Assembly: GCF_002632875.1 (NCBI RefSeq)
Contig: NZ_NJCX01000027.1
Coordinates: 3,078 to 48,498 of the forward strand
Reading direction: 5' to 3'
DNA: 45,421 nucleotides
From: Xenorhabdus kozodoii
GTDB taxonomy: Bacteria; Pseudomonadota; Gammaproteobacteria; Enterobacterales; Enterobacteriaceae
Position 1 is the first letter of the stretch; every line of letters begins with the position of its first letter. Shown one piece after another: positions 1 to 7,505 of the stretch. The notes under the pieces were generated by a model. It was not told where the DNA came from and did no database searches. It was given only the letters and a program-made list of their open reading frames with translations. The position numbers and the translations under genes were made by a program.

Positions 1-51
1 GAGTATATCGCCTCAACGCTTGAGCATGCCCCGTGGAATTTTGAAGAGTAA
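1..51 (+). CDS. 3' end of an unidentified gene of the satellite element
   Basis: The first frame is open from the window edge to a TAA at 49-51 and gives the tail EYIASTLEHAPWNFEE. A good intrinsic terminator follows about 40 bases later, which supports a real gene end. In phage satellites the gene left of the capsid cassette is often a replication or regulatory gene, but sixteen residues cannot identify this one. Confidence 0.4.
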   Translation, partial: EYIASTLEHAPWNFEE

Positions 52-91
52 AGATTTGTAAGTATTCTGTCCTCATGTTTCCGCCTGTTTA

Positions 92-120
92 GACCTCCTA
101 TTGTGAGGTCTTTTTATTAT
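92..120 (+). terminator. Rho-independent terminator upstream of the capsid operon
   Basis: GACCTC (92-97) and GAGGTC (105-110) form a perfect 6-bp stem with a 7-base loop, followed at once by TTTTTATTAT. It separates the truncated upstream gene from the capsid leader, so the head and packaging genes either have their own promoter after it or are reached by antitermination. Confidence 0.75.
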
Positions 121-152
121 ATTTTTCATGTATATATTGAGAGATGGCACTC

Positions 153-257
153 AGACGTGAGCCGCCATAAGGCCGTTTAATCAAGCTGCGAGAAGTAGCC
201 TGCGAGACGCAGAAAAAGATTATTCGGCCTGCCCCTCTCAGAGCTGGTTTCACGTCT
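153..257 (+). ncRNA. Structured leader RNA before the capsid gene (undescribed)
   Basis: The leader folds by inspection into a closed multi-stem structure. P1 is AGACGTGA (153-160) with TCACGTCT (250-257), 8 bp. P2 is AGGCCG (170-175) with CGGCCT (225-230). P3 is TAATC (178-182) with GATTA (218-222). Two hairpins sit inside P3: GCTGC (185-189) with GTAGC (195-199), and CTGCG (200-204) with CGCAG (208-212). The capsid start is 28 bases after P1 closes. Nested perfect helices in an otherwise non-coding leader suggest a functional RNA. Possible roles are put-like antitermination, translational control of capsid, or a packaging or processing signal. I do not recognise a named family. Confidence 0.6.
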
Positions 258-284
258 TAACATTATTGTTACGGAAACCCTTTC

Positions 285-1439
285 ATGAAAAAACTGCTCG
301 AATTACGCCAGCAAAAAGCAACCTTTACTGAACAAATGCGTTCGCTGCTCACCAAAGCCGAAGACGAAAAGCGTTCACTGACAGCCGATGAAGCGAAACA
401 GTTCGACGAACTGCGTAGTCAGTCCGATGCTCTGAATGCAGAAATCGCCCGTTATGAGGTACTGTCTGATGAAGAACGCAGTCAGGCAAGCAAATCCCAA
501 CCGACCCGCGAAAACCTCAGCAATGACGAGTTGCGCCACTATATTCTGACCGGAGAAACCCGCGCCTTGTCTACGGGCGTTCCCTCAGAAGGCGGCTACA
601 CCGTTATCCCTGAGCTGAATAAACAGATCATGCAGCAACTAGCGGATGAGTCGGTCATGCGCCGAATCTGTACCATCAAAACCACACGCAGCAACGAGTA
701 TAAGCAACTTATTTCGGCCGGTGGCGCAGCCGTAGCCCACGGGGAAGAAGGTAAGGCACGCGGTGAGACAGCCACACCAAAGATGGAAGAAGTGAGCATC
801 AAGCTGTTTCCTATCTACGCCTATCCTAAGACTACCCAAGAAATCATCGATTTTAGCGATGTGGACATCTTAGGCTGGCTGACCTCAGAAATTGCCGATA
901 CGTTCGTGGATACCGAAGAAACCGATCTCGTGAGCGGTGACGGCAGTAAAAAAGCGAAAGGCTTTCTGTCTTATCCCCGTGACACCCAAGGCGACAAGTT
1001 GCGTGATTTTGGCACGTTGCAAAAACTGGAAGCGACCACGCTTGAGGCCGATAGCCTGATTGATCTTAAGTTCCTGCTTAAGAATAAATACCGTAAAAAT
1101 TCCGTCTGGGTGATGAACTCCACGACGGCCGCTAAGGTGCAAAAGCTGAAAAACGGTAATGGGGATTATATCTGGCGTGAACGTTTACAAGCCGGTGATC
1201 CCGATATGCTGTTGGGCTTGTCTGTCCATTACCTCGAATTTATGCCGGATGGCGTGATTGGTCTGGGTGACTTCAAGCGCGGCTATTTCATTGTTGACCA
1301 TGAGACCGGCACCCGTACCCGCCCCGACAATATCACCGAGCCGGGATTCTATAAGGTGTGTACCGATAAATATCTGGGCGGTGGTCTGGTGGACTCCAAC
1401 GCCATCAAGATCCTTGAAGTGAAAGCAGCCAGTAAATAA
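285..1439 (+). CDS. HK97-fold major capsid protein
   Basis: This 384-residue protein forms the icosahedral shell. The N-terminal 65 residues or so are charged and helical, like the scaffolding delta domain of HK97-type capsids. A linker rich in polar residues follows, then ALSTGVPSEGGYTVIPE (about 95-110), the usual place where the mature capsid begins after prohead protease cleavage. The remainder has the family pattern (KLFPIYAYPKTTQEIIDFS, WVMNSTTAAKVQKLK, LLGLSVHYLEFMPDG, GDFKRGYFIVD). It is the first gene of a tightly packed eight-gene head and packaging operon and lies behind a structured leader RNA. Capsid first is the reverse of the usual lambdoid order (terminase, portal, protease, capsid). 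Confidence 0.93.
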   Translation: MKKLLELRQQKATFTEQMRSLLTKAEDEKRSLTADEAKQFDELRSQSDALNAEIARYEVLSDEERSQASKSQPTRENLSNDELRHYILTGETRALSTGVPSEGGYTVIPELNKQIMQQLADESVMRRICTIKTTRSNEYKQLISAGGAAVAHGEEGKARGETATPKMEEVSIKLFPIYAYPKTTQEIIDFSDVDILGWLTSEIADTFVDTEETDLVSGDGSKKAKGFLSYPRDTQGDKLRDFGTLQKLEATTLEADSLIDLKFLLKNKYRKNSVWVMNSTTAAKVQKLKNGNGDYIWRERLQAGDPDMLLGLSVHYLEFMPDGVIGLGDFKRGYFIVDHETGTRTRPDNITEPGFYKVCTDKYLGGGLVDSNAIKILEVKAASK

Positions 1440-1482
1440 GCAAGAGGGGCACAGCGCCCCTTTTCAGTCTTGGAGTTCACAG

Positions 1483-2031
1483 ATGAAGAATGATTTTGAA
1501 ATCCGCACGACTTCACTGTCTGCCCGTGATAAGAAACTGACCGGCTACGTGATTAAGTGGAACAGCCGATCACAAGTTTTGTGGGATGAGTTTGTCGAGC
1601 AGTTCGCCCCGAATGCGTTTAGCACCAGCTTAACGGCGGGTACAGATGTCAGGGCGCTTTATGAACATGATCACATGAACCTGTTAGGCCGCACTACGTC
1701 AGGCACATTGCAACTTAGCGAAGATACCACCGGATTACGCTTTGAGTTAACCCCGCCGGATACCCAATTAGGGCACGATGTACTGACACTGGTTGAACGC
1801 GGTGATATTTCCGGTATGTCCTTTGGCTTTCGAGCGATTAAAGATCAGTGGGATGTGGGACAGGAACCCTATGTCAGAACTGTTTTAGAGGCTGAATTAC
1901 GGGAAATCACTGTCACCAGTTTGCCTGCCTATCCTGAAAGTGGCGTTGAAATTGCCAAACGCTCATTAAACGCAGCCAAGCCCTGCAATGTGGATTTGCG
2001 CCATTACTGGCTGCAACTGTCTGAGGTGTAG
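1483..2031 (+). CDS. HK97-family prohead maturation protease
   Basis: This 182-residue serine protease (peptidase S78-like) removes the capsid delta domain during head maturation. Visible signatures are ALYEHDHMNLLGRT (about 58-71), with the probable catalytic His at 62 or 64, and GDISGMSFGF (107-116), with the probable nucleophile Ser113. EAELREITVTSLPAYP near residue 160 is the conserved late motif. It starts 43 bases after the capsid stop and ends 2 bases before the portal start, so it is co-transcribed with both. The length is typical for the family. Confidence 0.92.
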   Translation: MKNDFEIRTTSLSARDKKLTGYVIKWNSRSQVLWDEFVEQFAPNAFSTSLTAGTDVRALYEHDHMNLLGRTTSGTLQLSEDTTGLRFELTPPDTQLGHDVLTLVERGDISGMSFGFRAIKDQWDVGQEPYVRTVLEAELREITVTSLPAYPESGVEIAKRSLNAAKPCNVDLRHYWLQLSEV

Positions 2032-2033
2032 TT

Positions 2034-3257
2034 ATGTGGCCTTTTAAGCGTAAAGCCGCTGAGACTCGTAGTATCAGTATTGATGAGTTTCTTTCTCTGG
2101 CGGGTATGTCTAATACCAAATCCGGCGAGCATGTTTCCCCCTCAACCGCCGAGGGTTTACCTGCCGTGATGAATGCCGTCACGGTGATTAGTGAAGCCAT
2201 TGCCACCATGCCCTGTTATCTCTATCGGGTTCAGCACCAGCACGGGAAAGAATCCCGCGAATGGTTGAGCGATCACCCGGTAGATTATCTGCTTAATGAA
2301 TACCCGAACGACTGCCAGACCCCGTTTCAGTTTAAGCGAACCCTGATGCGCCATTGCTTACTGAATGGTAATGCGTATGCGGTGATTGTCTGGGGACGGG
2401 ATGGTCAGCCACAATCGTTGCACCCTTACTCACCGTCAGCGGTGGTTCCGCAACGGTTATCCGATCACCGGTTTGCCTACACCGTCACCGAACCTTATAG
2501 CGGCAAGGTGAAAACCTATCTGCAAGAAGAAGTGCTGCATTTACGTTATGCCACCGAAGATGGCTTTTTGGGACGCTCACCGGTCACGATTTGCCGGGAA
2601 ACACTGGGCTTAGGGCTGGCACAACAGCGTCACGGAGCCAGCATCATGAAAGACGGCATGATGGCGGCGGGTGTGATTAAGGCTGCTGACTGGCTGGATG
2701 GCATCAAGGGTAATAAGGCGTTGGAAGCCCTCGAACGCTACAAGGGCGCTCGCAATGCAGGCAAAACGCCCATTCTTGAGGGCGGGATGGAATACCAGCA
2801 ATTGGGAATGAGTAACCAAGATGCGGAATGGCTGGCCTCCCGCCGTTTCACCATTGACGATATCGCCCGAATGTTCAATATCAGTCCGATCTTCCTGCAA
2901 GAGTATTCGAACAGCACCTATAGCAACTTTAGCGAAGCCTCCCGCGCTTTTCTGACCATTACCATGCGCCCGTGGCTGGCTAATTTCGAGCAGCAAATCA
3001 AATCTGCTTTATTGCTGAACTCACCAACAAAAGGCATTCGCTACCAAGTTGAGTTCGATACCGCCGACTTATTGCGTGCCAATCCCAACGAACGCTTCCA
3101 GAGTTATGAGACAGCGATTAAATCCGGTGTGATGTGCCCGAATGAAGCCCGTGAACGTGAGGGGTTATCCCCCCGTGACGGTGGAGATGAGTTTAGCCAG
3201 GCATGGAAACAAACCGTTGAAGTGAAGAAAGCCAATGAACCGGAGGGCAAGGAATGA
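2034..3257 (+). CDS. HK97-family phage portal protein
   Basis: This 407-residue protein should form the dodecameric portal at the unique capsid vertex through which DNA enters and leaves. Family hallmarks are the N-terminal segment TAEGLPAVMNAVTVISEAIATMP, the LLNEYPNDCQTPFQFKRTLMRHCLLNGNAYAV region, SPVTICRETLGLGLAQQRHGA, and the helical stem ending in FNISPIFLQEYSNSTYSNFSEASRAF. The C-terminus LRANPNERFQSYETAIKSGVMCPNEAREREGL is also typical. Its stop overlaps the next gene's start (ATGA), which indicates translational coupling. Confidence 0.93.
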   Translation: MWPFKRKAAETRSISIDEFLSLAGMSNTKSGEHVSPSTAEGLPAVMNAVTVISEAIATMPCYLYRVQHQHGKESREWLSDHPVDYLLNEYPNDCQTPFQFKRTLMRHCLLNGNAYAVIVWGRDGQPQSLHPYSPSAVVPQRLSDHRFAYTVTEPYSGKVKTYLQEEVLHLRYATEDGFLGRSPVTICRETLGLGLAQQRHGASIMKDGMMAAGVIKAADWLDGIKGNKALEALERYKGARNAGKTPILEGGMEYQQLGMSNQDAEWLASRRFTIDDIARMFNISPIFLQEYSNSTYSNFSEASRAFLTITMRPWLANFEQQIKSALLLNSPTKGIRYQVEFDTADLLRANPNERFQSYETAIKSGVMCPNEAREREGLSPRDGGDEFSQAWKQTVEVKKANEPEGKE

Positions 3258-3592
3258 GAGCGGGTGCATTAAGAGATCGGATAACTATCCAGAAAAATGA
3301 ACAAACCCGTTCCCCGGGCGGTTCGGTGATTAAAGCATGGGTGAATATTGCTGAGGTCTGGGCGGAGGTGAAATTTATCAGCGGTCGGGAACTGGTCGCC
3401 TCCGGGCGGATACTTTCCGAAGCCACTGTACGTATTTGGTTACGCTACCGGAATGATATCACCACCACACACCGGATTATCTATCAGGGTAATAGCTCCC
3501 ATAGTCAGGCCTTTGCCATCGTTGCCGTTATCCCTGATCCGAAACGGACTCACTTAGAGCTGCTTTGCAAGGGAGGCGTGAAATATGCCTGA
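3254..3592 (+). CDS. Phage head-tail adaptor (head closure) protein
   Basis: This 112-residue protein resembles the Phage_H_T_join family that closes the filled head and makes the surface to which a tail docks. MRAGALRDRITIQKNEQTRSPGGSVIKAWVNIAEVWAEVKFISGREL is the standard N-terminus of the family, followed by TVRIWLRYRNDIT. It overlaps the portal by 4 bases and the next ORF by 8 bases. If the element is a tail-stealing satellite, this protein is at the interface that must accept a helper tail. Confidence 0.9.
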   Translation: MRAGALRDRITIQKNEQTRSPGGSVIKAWVNIAEVWAEVKFISGRELVASGRILSEATVRIWLRYRNDITTTHRIIYQGNSSHSQAFAIVAVIPDPKRTHLELLCKGGVKYA

Positions 3593-3887
3593 TATCGAAA
3601 TCCCCCTGAATGAGATCAAACAGCATTGCCGGATAGATGAAAGTAATGCTTTAGAAGATACCTTACTTCAAGGTTATGCCAATGCTGCATTAGAAGTCTG
3701 CCAGCAACATATCGGCAAACGGTTTGATGAAGGCTTGGTTTTCAGCCCGGCGATCAAAGTCGGCTGTTTACTCTATATCGGTTTGCTGTATGAGAACCGG
3801 GCAATGGTGGCAGATAAGGAATTCAAAGAAATCCCGTTCACCATCAAATCGTTGTGGTCTGTCTATCGTGATGTGGGAGTTTACTGA
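3585..3887 (+). CDS. gp6-like head-tail connector protein
   Basis: This 100-residue, mostly helical protein begins IPLNEIKQHCRIDESNALEDTLLQGYANAALEVCQQHIGKRF, the classic opening of HK97 gp6-like connectors (PF05135 type). These proteins form a ring between portal and adaptor. It overlaps the adaptor by 8 bases and its TGA shares a base with the ATG of the HNH gene. Length is normal for the family. Confidence 0.88.
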   Translation: MPDIEIPLNEIKQHCRIDESNALEDTLLQGYANAALEVCQQHIGKRFDEGLVFSPAIKVGCLLYIGLLYENRAMVADKEFKEIPFTIKSLWSVYRDVGVY

Positions 3888-4321
3888 TGCCGTGGCAACC
3901 GTTAAAGCGTTGTAGCTATCCTAATTGCCGTGAGCGGGTGAAGTCAGGCCGCTGTGAACAACACCAACGCGAGTCCAGACGGCAACAGGATAAACAACGG
4001 GGAACCCGAACCCAACGAGGTTACAGTAATCAATGGGGACGCTACCGGCTGCAATACCTGAAAGCGAATCCGTTATGTGTCCACTGCCTACAGCAAAATA
4101 TCTATGTCTCTGCAACGATTGTGGATCACATTATTCCGATACAGGGTGAAGCGGATGTGCTGTTTTGGCCTGAATCCAATCATCAAGCACTATGCCATGC
4201 CTGCCATAACCGCAAGACCGTACAGACAGACCCGATAACCAAAGCGAAGCGCAAACAGGGTGTCTATCAGGAACGGGAAACTGAAGCGGCAACGCGTCGC
4301 GGTTGGTTAGTCGCAGAATAA
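3887..4321 (+). CDS. HNH endonuclease of the packaging module
   Basis: This 144-residue protein has a zinc-ribbon-like HNH core: C64/C67 (LCVHC), D80-H81 (VDHIIPIQG), N98 (SNHQALC), C103/C106 and HNRK (107-110). HNH proteins beside terminase genes in HK97-type cos phages work with the large terminase to cleave cos DNA during packaging. The first 45 residues are very basic and contain another Cys pair (C9, C14). The start codon overlaps the connector stop by one base. The HNH then TerS then TerL order is the standard packaging arrangement. Confidence 0.9.
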   Translation: MPWQPLKRCSYPNCRERVKSGRCEQHQRESRRQQDKQRGTRTQRGYSNQWGRYRLQYLKANPLCVHCLQQNIYVSATIVDHIIPIQGEADVLFWPESNHQALCHACHNRKTVQTDPITKAKRKQGVYQERETEAATRRGWLVAE

Positions 4322-4338
4322 TAACAAATGAAATAGTG

Positions 4339-4391
4339 GGTGGGGGTATCAAAAATGACAAACGCGCTTCCCAGCGGAACCGACCCCCTCC
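4339..4391 (+). other. Candidate cos (packaging) region between HNH and small terminase
   Basis: The 130-base gap between the HNH and small terminase genes contains GGTGGGGGT (4339-4347) and ACCCCCTCC (4383-4391), an 8-of-9 inverted repeat about 35 bases apart. The rest of the operon is packed almost without gaps. Cos sites of HNH-containing packaging modules commonly lie near these genes. This is positional inference only; I cannot identify a nick site. Confidence 0.3.
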
Positions 4392-4451
4392 TCAAATTTT
4401 TATGCACGGCACTTTTTTCAATAGCAGTCATTTCAACAGGATACAATAACT

Positions 4452-4811
4452 ATGGCAAGAGCACCCAAACCCCCCGTTTATTTGAACGACATCGCCGCCG
4501 AGCAATGGAAATCGAAAGCCAAGATACTCAACGAGCGTGACGACCTCAGCCCGGCAGACTGGAACAACCTGGAACTGTATTGCGTCAACTATGCCATTTA
4601 CCGTAAAGCCGTGGCAGATATTGAAGTGCGCGGGTTCGCGGTGGAAGGGTCTCGCGGCGCGGCAACCAGTAACCCGTCACTGAAGGCAAAAGCCGACGCC
4701 GAAAAAATCATGATAAAAATGTCGTCACTGCTGGGCTTTGATCCGGTTTCCCGCCGCCGAAATCCGATAGAAAGCGATGAACCCGATGATTTAGATGTGC
4801 TGATAGCCTAA
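4452..4811 (+). CDS. Phage terminase small subunit, P27 family
   Basis: This 119-residue protein should recognise the packaging site and recruit the large subunit. It begins MARAPKPPVYLNDIAAEQWKSKAKILNERDDLSPADWNNLELYC, with the short basic tail and LxxxAxxxW pattern of P27-type small terminases. It continues with EVRGFAVEGSRGAATSNPSLKAKADAEKIMIKMSSLLGFDP, also typical. The start at 4452 gives the family length. The large subunit starts 8 bases after its stop. Confidence 0.88.
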   Translation: MARAPKPPVYLNDIAAEQWKSKAKILNERDDLSPADWNNLELYCVNYAIYRKAVADIEVRGFAVEGSRGAATSNPSLKAKADAEKIMIKMSSLLGFDPVSRRRNPIESDEPDDLDVLIA

Positions 4812-4819
4812 GTGGTTCA

Positions 4820-6484
4820 ATGATGAACGCATGGGAACAGTACGCTTTTGATGTCGAAAACGGCACAATTCCGGCCTGCAAACGGGTAAAACAGGCGGTA
4901 AAACGCTACTATAACGACCTGAATAACCCGCTTTATCTGTTCGATACTGAGGTAGTAGAGCGTTTTATTGGCTTTTCCCGTCTCTGCCCCCACGTCAAAG
5001 GCCACTTACGCGGTCAGCCCATTGTGTTAGAACCGTGGCAGCAATTCGCCTTTGCTAACCTGTTCGGCTTCAAGGTCAAAGCGACCGGTCGCCGGAAATA
5101 CCGCAGCGCTTACATTCAGGTGCCGCGCAAGAATGCCAAATCTACCGTGGCCGCAATACTGGCGAACTGGTTTCTGGTGATGGAGAACGGGCAGCAGGAT
5201 ATTTACACCGCCGCCGTGAGTCGCGATCAGGCGCGTATCGTATTTGATGATGCCCGCCAGATGTGCCTGTTATCAAAACCGCTCAAAAAACGGGTAGCTA
5301 TCCAGCAACACAAAATCACCTATGCCAAGAGCAACAGCCTGTTAAAGCCACTGGCCGCCAAAGCCGCTACGATTGAGGGTACAAACCCCAGTTTGGCGAT
5401 TGTCGATGAATATCATTTACACCCCGATAATGCGGTTTACTCTGCCCTTGAACTGGGAATGGGCGCACGTCCCGAAGGACTCCTGTTTGCCATCACCACG
5501 GGGGGCAGTAATGTGATATCCGCCTGTAAACAACACTATGATTATTGTTGCCAGATACTGAATGGCGAAGAACAAAATGAATCGCTGTTTGCCCTGATTT
5601 ACGAACTGGACGACGAGAACGAAATTGATGATGAAGCCCTTTGGATAAAGGCCAATCCCAATCTGGATGTGTCGGTAGACAGTACCGCCTTGCATGACAC
5701 TATCCAGAAAGCGCGGGGTATTCCGTCACAATGGACAGAAATGCTGACCAAACGCTTTAATATCTGGTGTCAGGGTGAAACCCCGTGGATGGGTGAAGGC
5801 GCATGGAAAGCCTGCCAGTCAGATTATGATGAAAACGACCTCAAAGGCTTGGAGTGCTACGCCGGCTTGGACTTATCTTCAACAGGCGATATCACCAGTC
5901 TTTGCTACACGTTTCCGGTCGATAATGAACTGTTACTCCTGACCCGCCACTACCTGCCCGAAGCCCAGCTACAGAACCCGGCCAACAAGAATCGGGCAAT
6001 CTATCGGCAATGGGCGCAAATGGGCTGGCTACGTACCACGACGGGCGACTGTATTGATTATGACCGTATTCGTGATGATATTCTCAAAGACAGCCAGCAC
6101 TTTGATATTAAGCTCATCGGCTTTGATACATGGAACGCTACACACCTACGCACGCAATTACAGGGCGCGGGGCTGAATGTAGAACCGTTCCCGCAAACCT
6201 ACATGCGCTTTAGCCCGGTGGCGAAGTCAGCCGAAGTGTTCGTTAATCGCAAAATCATTCGTCACAACGGCGATCCGGTGCTCGCATGGGCAATGTCCAA
6301 TGTCGTAATGGAGACTGATGCGAACGCCAATATCAAACCGAACAAGAAGAAATCCGCGAATAAGATAGATCCTGCAATCGCATTCCTGATGAGCTTTGGT
6401 ACATGGCAGAGCGAGCATGAGGATTTTGCTTTCAGTCTCAATGAGGAGCAGAAGCAACGACTGGCTAGCTTTGACGGGATTTAG
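4820..6484 (+). CDS. Phage terminase large subunit (ATPase and nuclease)
   Basis: This 554-residue packaging motor has an N-terminal ATPase and a C-terminal nuclease. The Walker A-like motif is VPRKNAKST (101-109), Walker B and catalytic acid are in IVDEYH (194-199), and the coupling motif is ITTGGS (225-230). The RNase H-like nuclease begins at GLDLSSTGDITS (349-360, Asp351), with further acidic motifs at GFDTWNAT and near the C-terminus at KIDPAIAFLMSFG. Two tandem ATG codons (4820, 4823) are possible starts. No tail or structural gene follows, which is unusual for a complete prophage. Confidence 0.94.
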   Translation: MMNAWEQYAFDVENGTIPACKRVKQAVKRYYNDLNNPLYLFDTEVVERFIGFSRLCPHVKGHLRGQPIVLEPWQQFAFANLFGFKVKATGRRKYRSAYIQVPRKNAKSTVAAILANWFLVMENGQQDIYTAAVSRDQARIVFDDARQMCLLSKPLKKRVAIQQHKITYAKSNSLLKPLAAKAATIEGTNPSLAIVDEYHLHPDNAVYSALELGMGARPEGLLFAITTGGSNVISACKQHYDYCCQILNGEEQNESLFALIYELDDENEIDDEALWIKANPNLDVSVDSTALHDTIQKARGIPSQWTEMLTKRFNIWCQGETPWMGEGAWKACQSDYDENDLKGLECYAGLDLSSTGDITSLCYTFPVDNELLLLTRHYLPEAQLQNPANKNRAIYRQWAQMGWLRTTTGDCIDYDRIRDDILKDSQHFDIKLIGFDTWNATHLRTQLQGAGLNVEPFPQTYMRFSPVAKSAEVFVNRKIIRHNGDPVLAWAMSNVVMETDANANIKPNKKKSANKIDPAIAFLMSFGTWQSEHEDFAFSLNEEQKQRLASFDGI

Positions 6485-6580
6485 TTAACCCATTGATATT
6501 GCTTATTTCTGTCACAGGGACAGAGATTAGTGAAATCAAGGAGTTAACTAACTATTGGAGAAATCCCTATAGTTGCCATA

Positions 6581-6602
6581 GATGGTCAAAATCGTGACCA
6601 TC
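6581..6602. promoter_or_regulatory. Palindromic candidate operator, copy 1
   Basis: GATGGTCA (6581-6588) and TGACCATC (6595-6602) are perfect inverted repeats with a 6-base spacer. Nearly the same sequence recurs at 6987-7006. Both copies precede short ORFs of the satellite's right end. A repeated dyad of about 20 bp fits binding by a dimeric regulator, although an RNA hairpin is also possible. Confidence 0.5.
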
Positions 6603-6660
6603 TCAAAGTGTGATATCCCATCTTAGGTATAGGGGAAATCACCATACCTTTTAGCAGGGC

Positions 6661-6680
6661 AAAGCCCTAATTCGGGCTTT
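6661..6680 (+). terminator. Stem-loop, possible weak terminator after the terminase operon
   Basis: AAAGCCC (6661-6667) and GGGCTTT (6674-6680) form a perfect 7-bp stem with a 6-base loop, about 180 bases after the large terminase stop. There is no long U tract after it, so termination would be inefficient or the hairpin may have another role. Confidence 0.4.
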
Positions 6681-6755
6681 GGTGATAACCCATTGATATT
6701 TAATCAGACGACATATTTGGCGTCTGCTTATATTTTGAACACCGAAGATATCGGT

Positions 6756-6965
6756 ATGCAAAATCCAATATCCGATAATCGGACTTTGCGGGTTACTATT
6801 GGTTACTCACAAACTTTGCACAACTCATTAAGAGGTGCACAAAAGAGCGAGATAGAGGCAATGTATTACCCTCTATTGTGGAAATCACAACGCAGAGGGC
6901 TTGAGTTTACGCCGTCCAGCACAAGGTTACTTAATGTAACTGAGTACGTATTACGTTCGCAGTGA
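6756..6965 (+). CDS. Small satellite ORF, unidentified (Ash/Icd-like at best)
   Basis: The frame is open from a TTG at 6693, but ATG at 6756 gives a more convincing 69-residue protein beginning MQNPISDNRTLRVTIGYSQT and ending LEFTPSSTRLLNVTEYVLRSQ. The pattern of a short low-complexity protein with LEFTPSSTRLL near the end recalls the Ash/Icd-like small proteins of P4-type satellites. The resemblance is weak and from memory. A palindromic element lies upstream, and a second one separates it from the next small gene. Confidence 0.35.
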   Translation: MQNPISDNRTLRVTIGYSQTLHNSLRGAQKSEIEAMYYPLLWKSQRRGLEFTPSSTRLLNVTEYVLRSQ

Positions 6966-6986
6966 TTTAACTTGCTGATTTTTATC

Positions 6987-7006
6987 ATGGTCAAAATCTT
7001 GACCAT
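6987..7006. promoter_or_regulatory. Palindromic candidate operator, copy 2
   Basis: ATGGTCAA (6987-6994) and TTGACCAT (6999-7006) form a perfect dyad with a 4-base spacer. It shares almost its whole sequence with the dyad at 6581-6602. It sits 17 bases upstream of the start codon at 7023, so binding or folding here could control the following small gene. Confidence 0.5.
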
Positions 7007-7022
7007 CTACAGGCGGTGGAAA

Positions 7023-7304
7023 ATGGCACGAAGAAAGCAAAAGAACGCATCATCGATAGTCGCCACGGTCACAGGGAAGATTACCGTAGCCCCCAGGTGT
7101 ATCAAGTGCCAGACAGGTAAAGTGATGGCAGTCGCTACCATGCAGGCGCAGAGTGAAAAGCGCAGTGATTATCCGCTGCGTGTTATTGGCTTTGATGAGA
7201 TGGCACTATCGGTGATGTTATTACAGAAAGGTCAGGTGATCACTGTTATGGGAAAGGCTTCTTACTGGCAGGGCTATCAGTTGACTGTCAGTGCTATCGC
7301 TTAA
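7023..7304 (+). CDS. Small OB-fold-like (SSB/PriB-type) protein of the satellite
   Basis: The ATG at 7023 with AGGCGGTGG upstream gives a 93-residue protein; the frame is open further upstream, but that part would run through the palindrome. SIVATVTGKITVAPRC, a central YPLRVIGFDEMALSVMLLQKGQVITVMGKA, and the ending WQGYQLTVSAIA match the strand rhythm of single-stranded DNA-binding OB folds, where a hydrophobic strand is followed by KGxxVxVxGxL and WxxxxxQxxVxxI. This is recognition by pattern, not proof. Such a protein would suit satellite replication. It is the last gene before the probable attachment site. Confidence 0.45.
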   Translation: MARRKQKNASSIVATVTGKITVAPRCIKCQTGKVMAVATMQAQSEKRSDYPLRVIGFDEMALSVMLLQKGQVITVMGKASYWQGYQLTVSAIA

Positions 7305-7505
7305 GAGGCTCCGACGAAATACATTGCGACCTCTTTACAAGGTTGGTAGGTTTAGTGTGCTGACCTTGTCTCTATTACTGAAAACACATAGGTAGAGCAA
7401 TAGAGCTGGCGAGAGTTATTAACGAAATGTAAGTTGCATAGAAATTTGTATAGATTTAAAAATATAACAAATATTTTTATTTAAAATCAATTTGATAACA
7501 TTCAC

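Larger units (their letters stand above)
6486..6700 (+). repeat. 15-bp direct repeat flanking the post-terminase intergenic region
   Basis: TAACCCATTGATATT occurs at 6486-6500, just after the large terminase stop, and again at 6686-6700, exactly 200 bases apart. The second copy overlaps the beginning of the following small ORF region. Between them lie two hairpins, at 6581-6602 and 6661-6680. The repeat may reflect duplication of a small regulatory cassette. Confidence 0.55.

Noticed and set aside
153-257. tRNA or tmRNA gene in the capsid leader
   Set aside because: The fold has several stems, but no T-arm GTTCRA motif, CCA-compatible acceptor or anticodon arm; it is not a tRNA.
4340-4540. 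66-codon ORF across the HNH-TerS gap
   Set aside because: It overlaps the well-supported small terminase gene in another frame and resembles no family.
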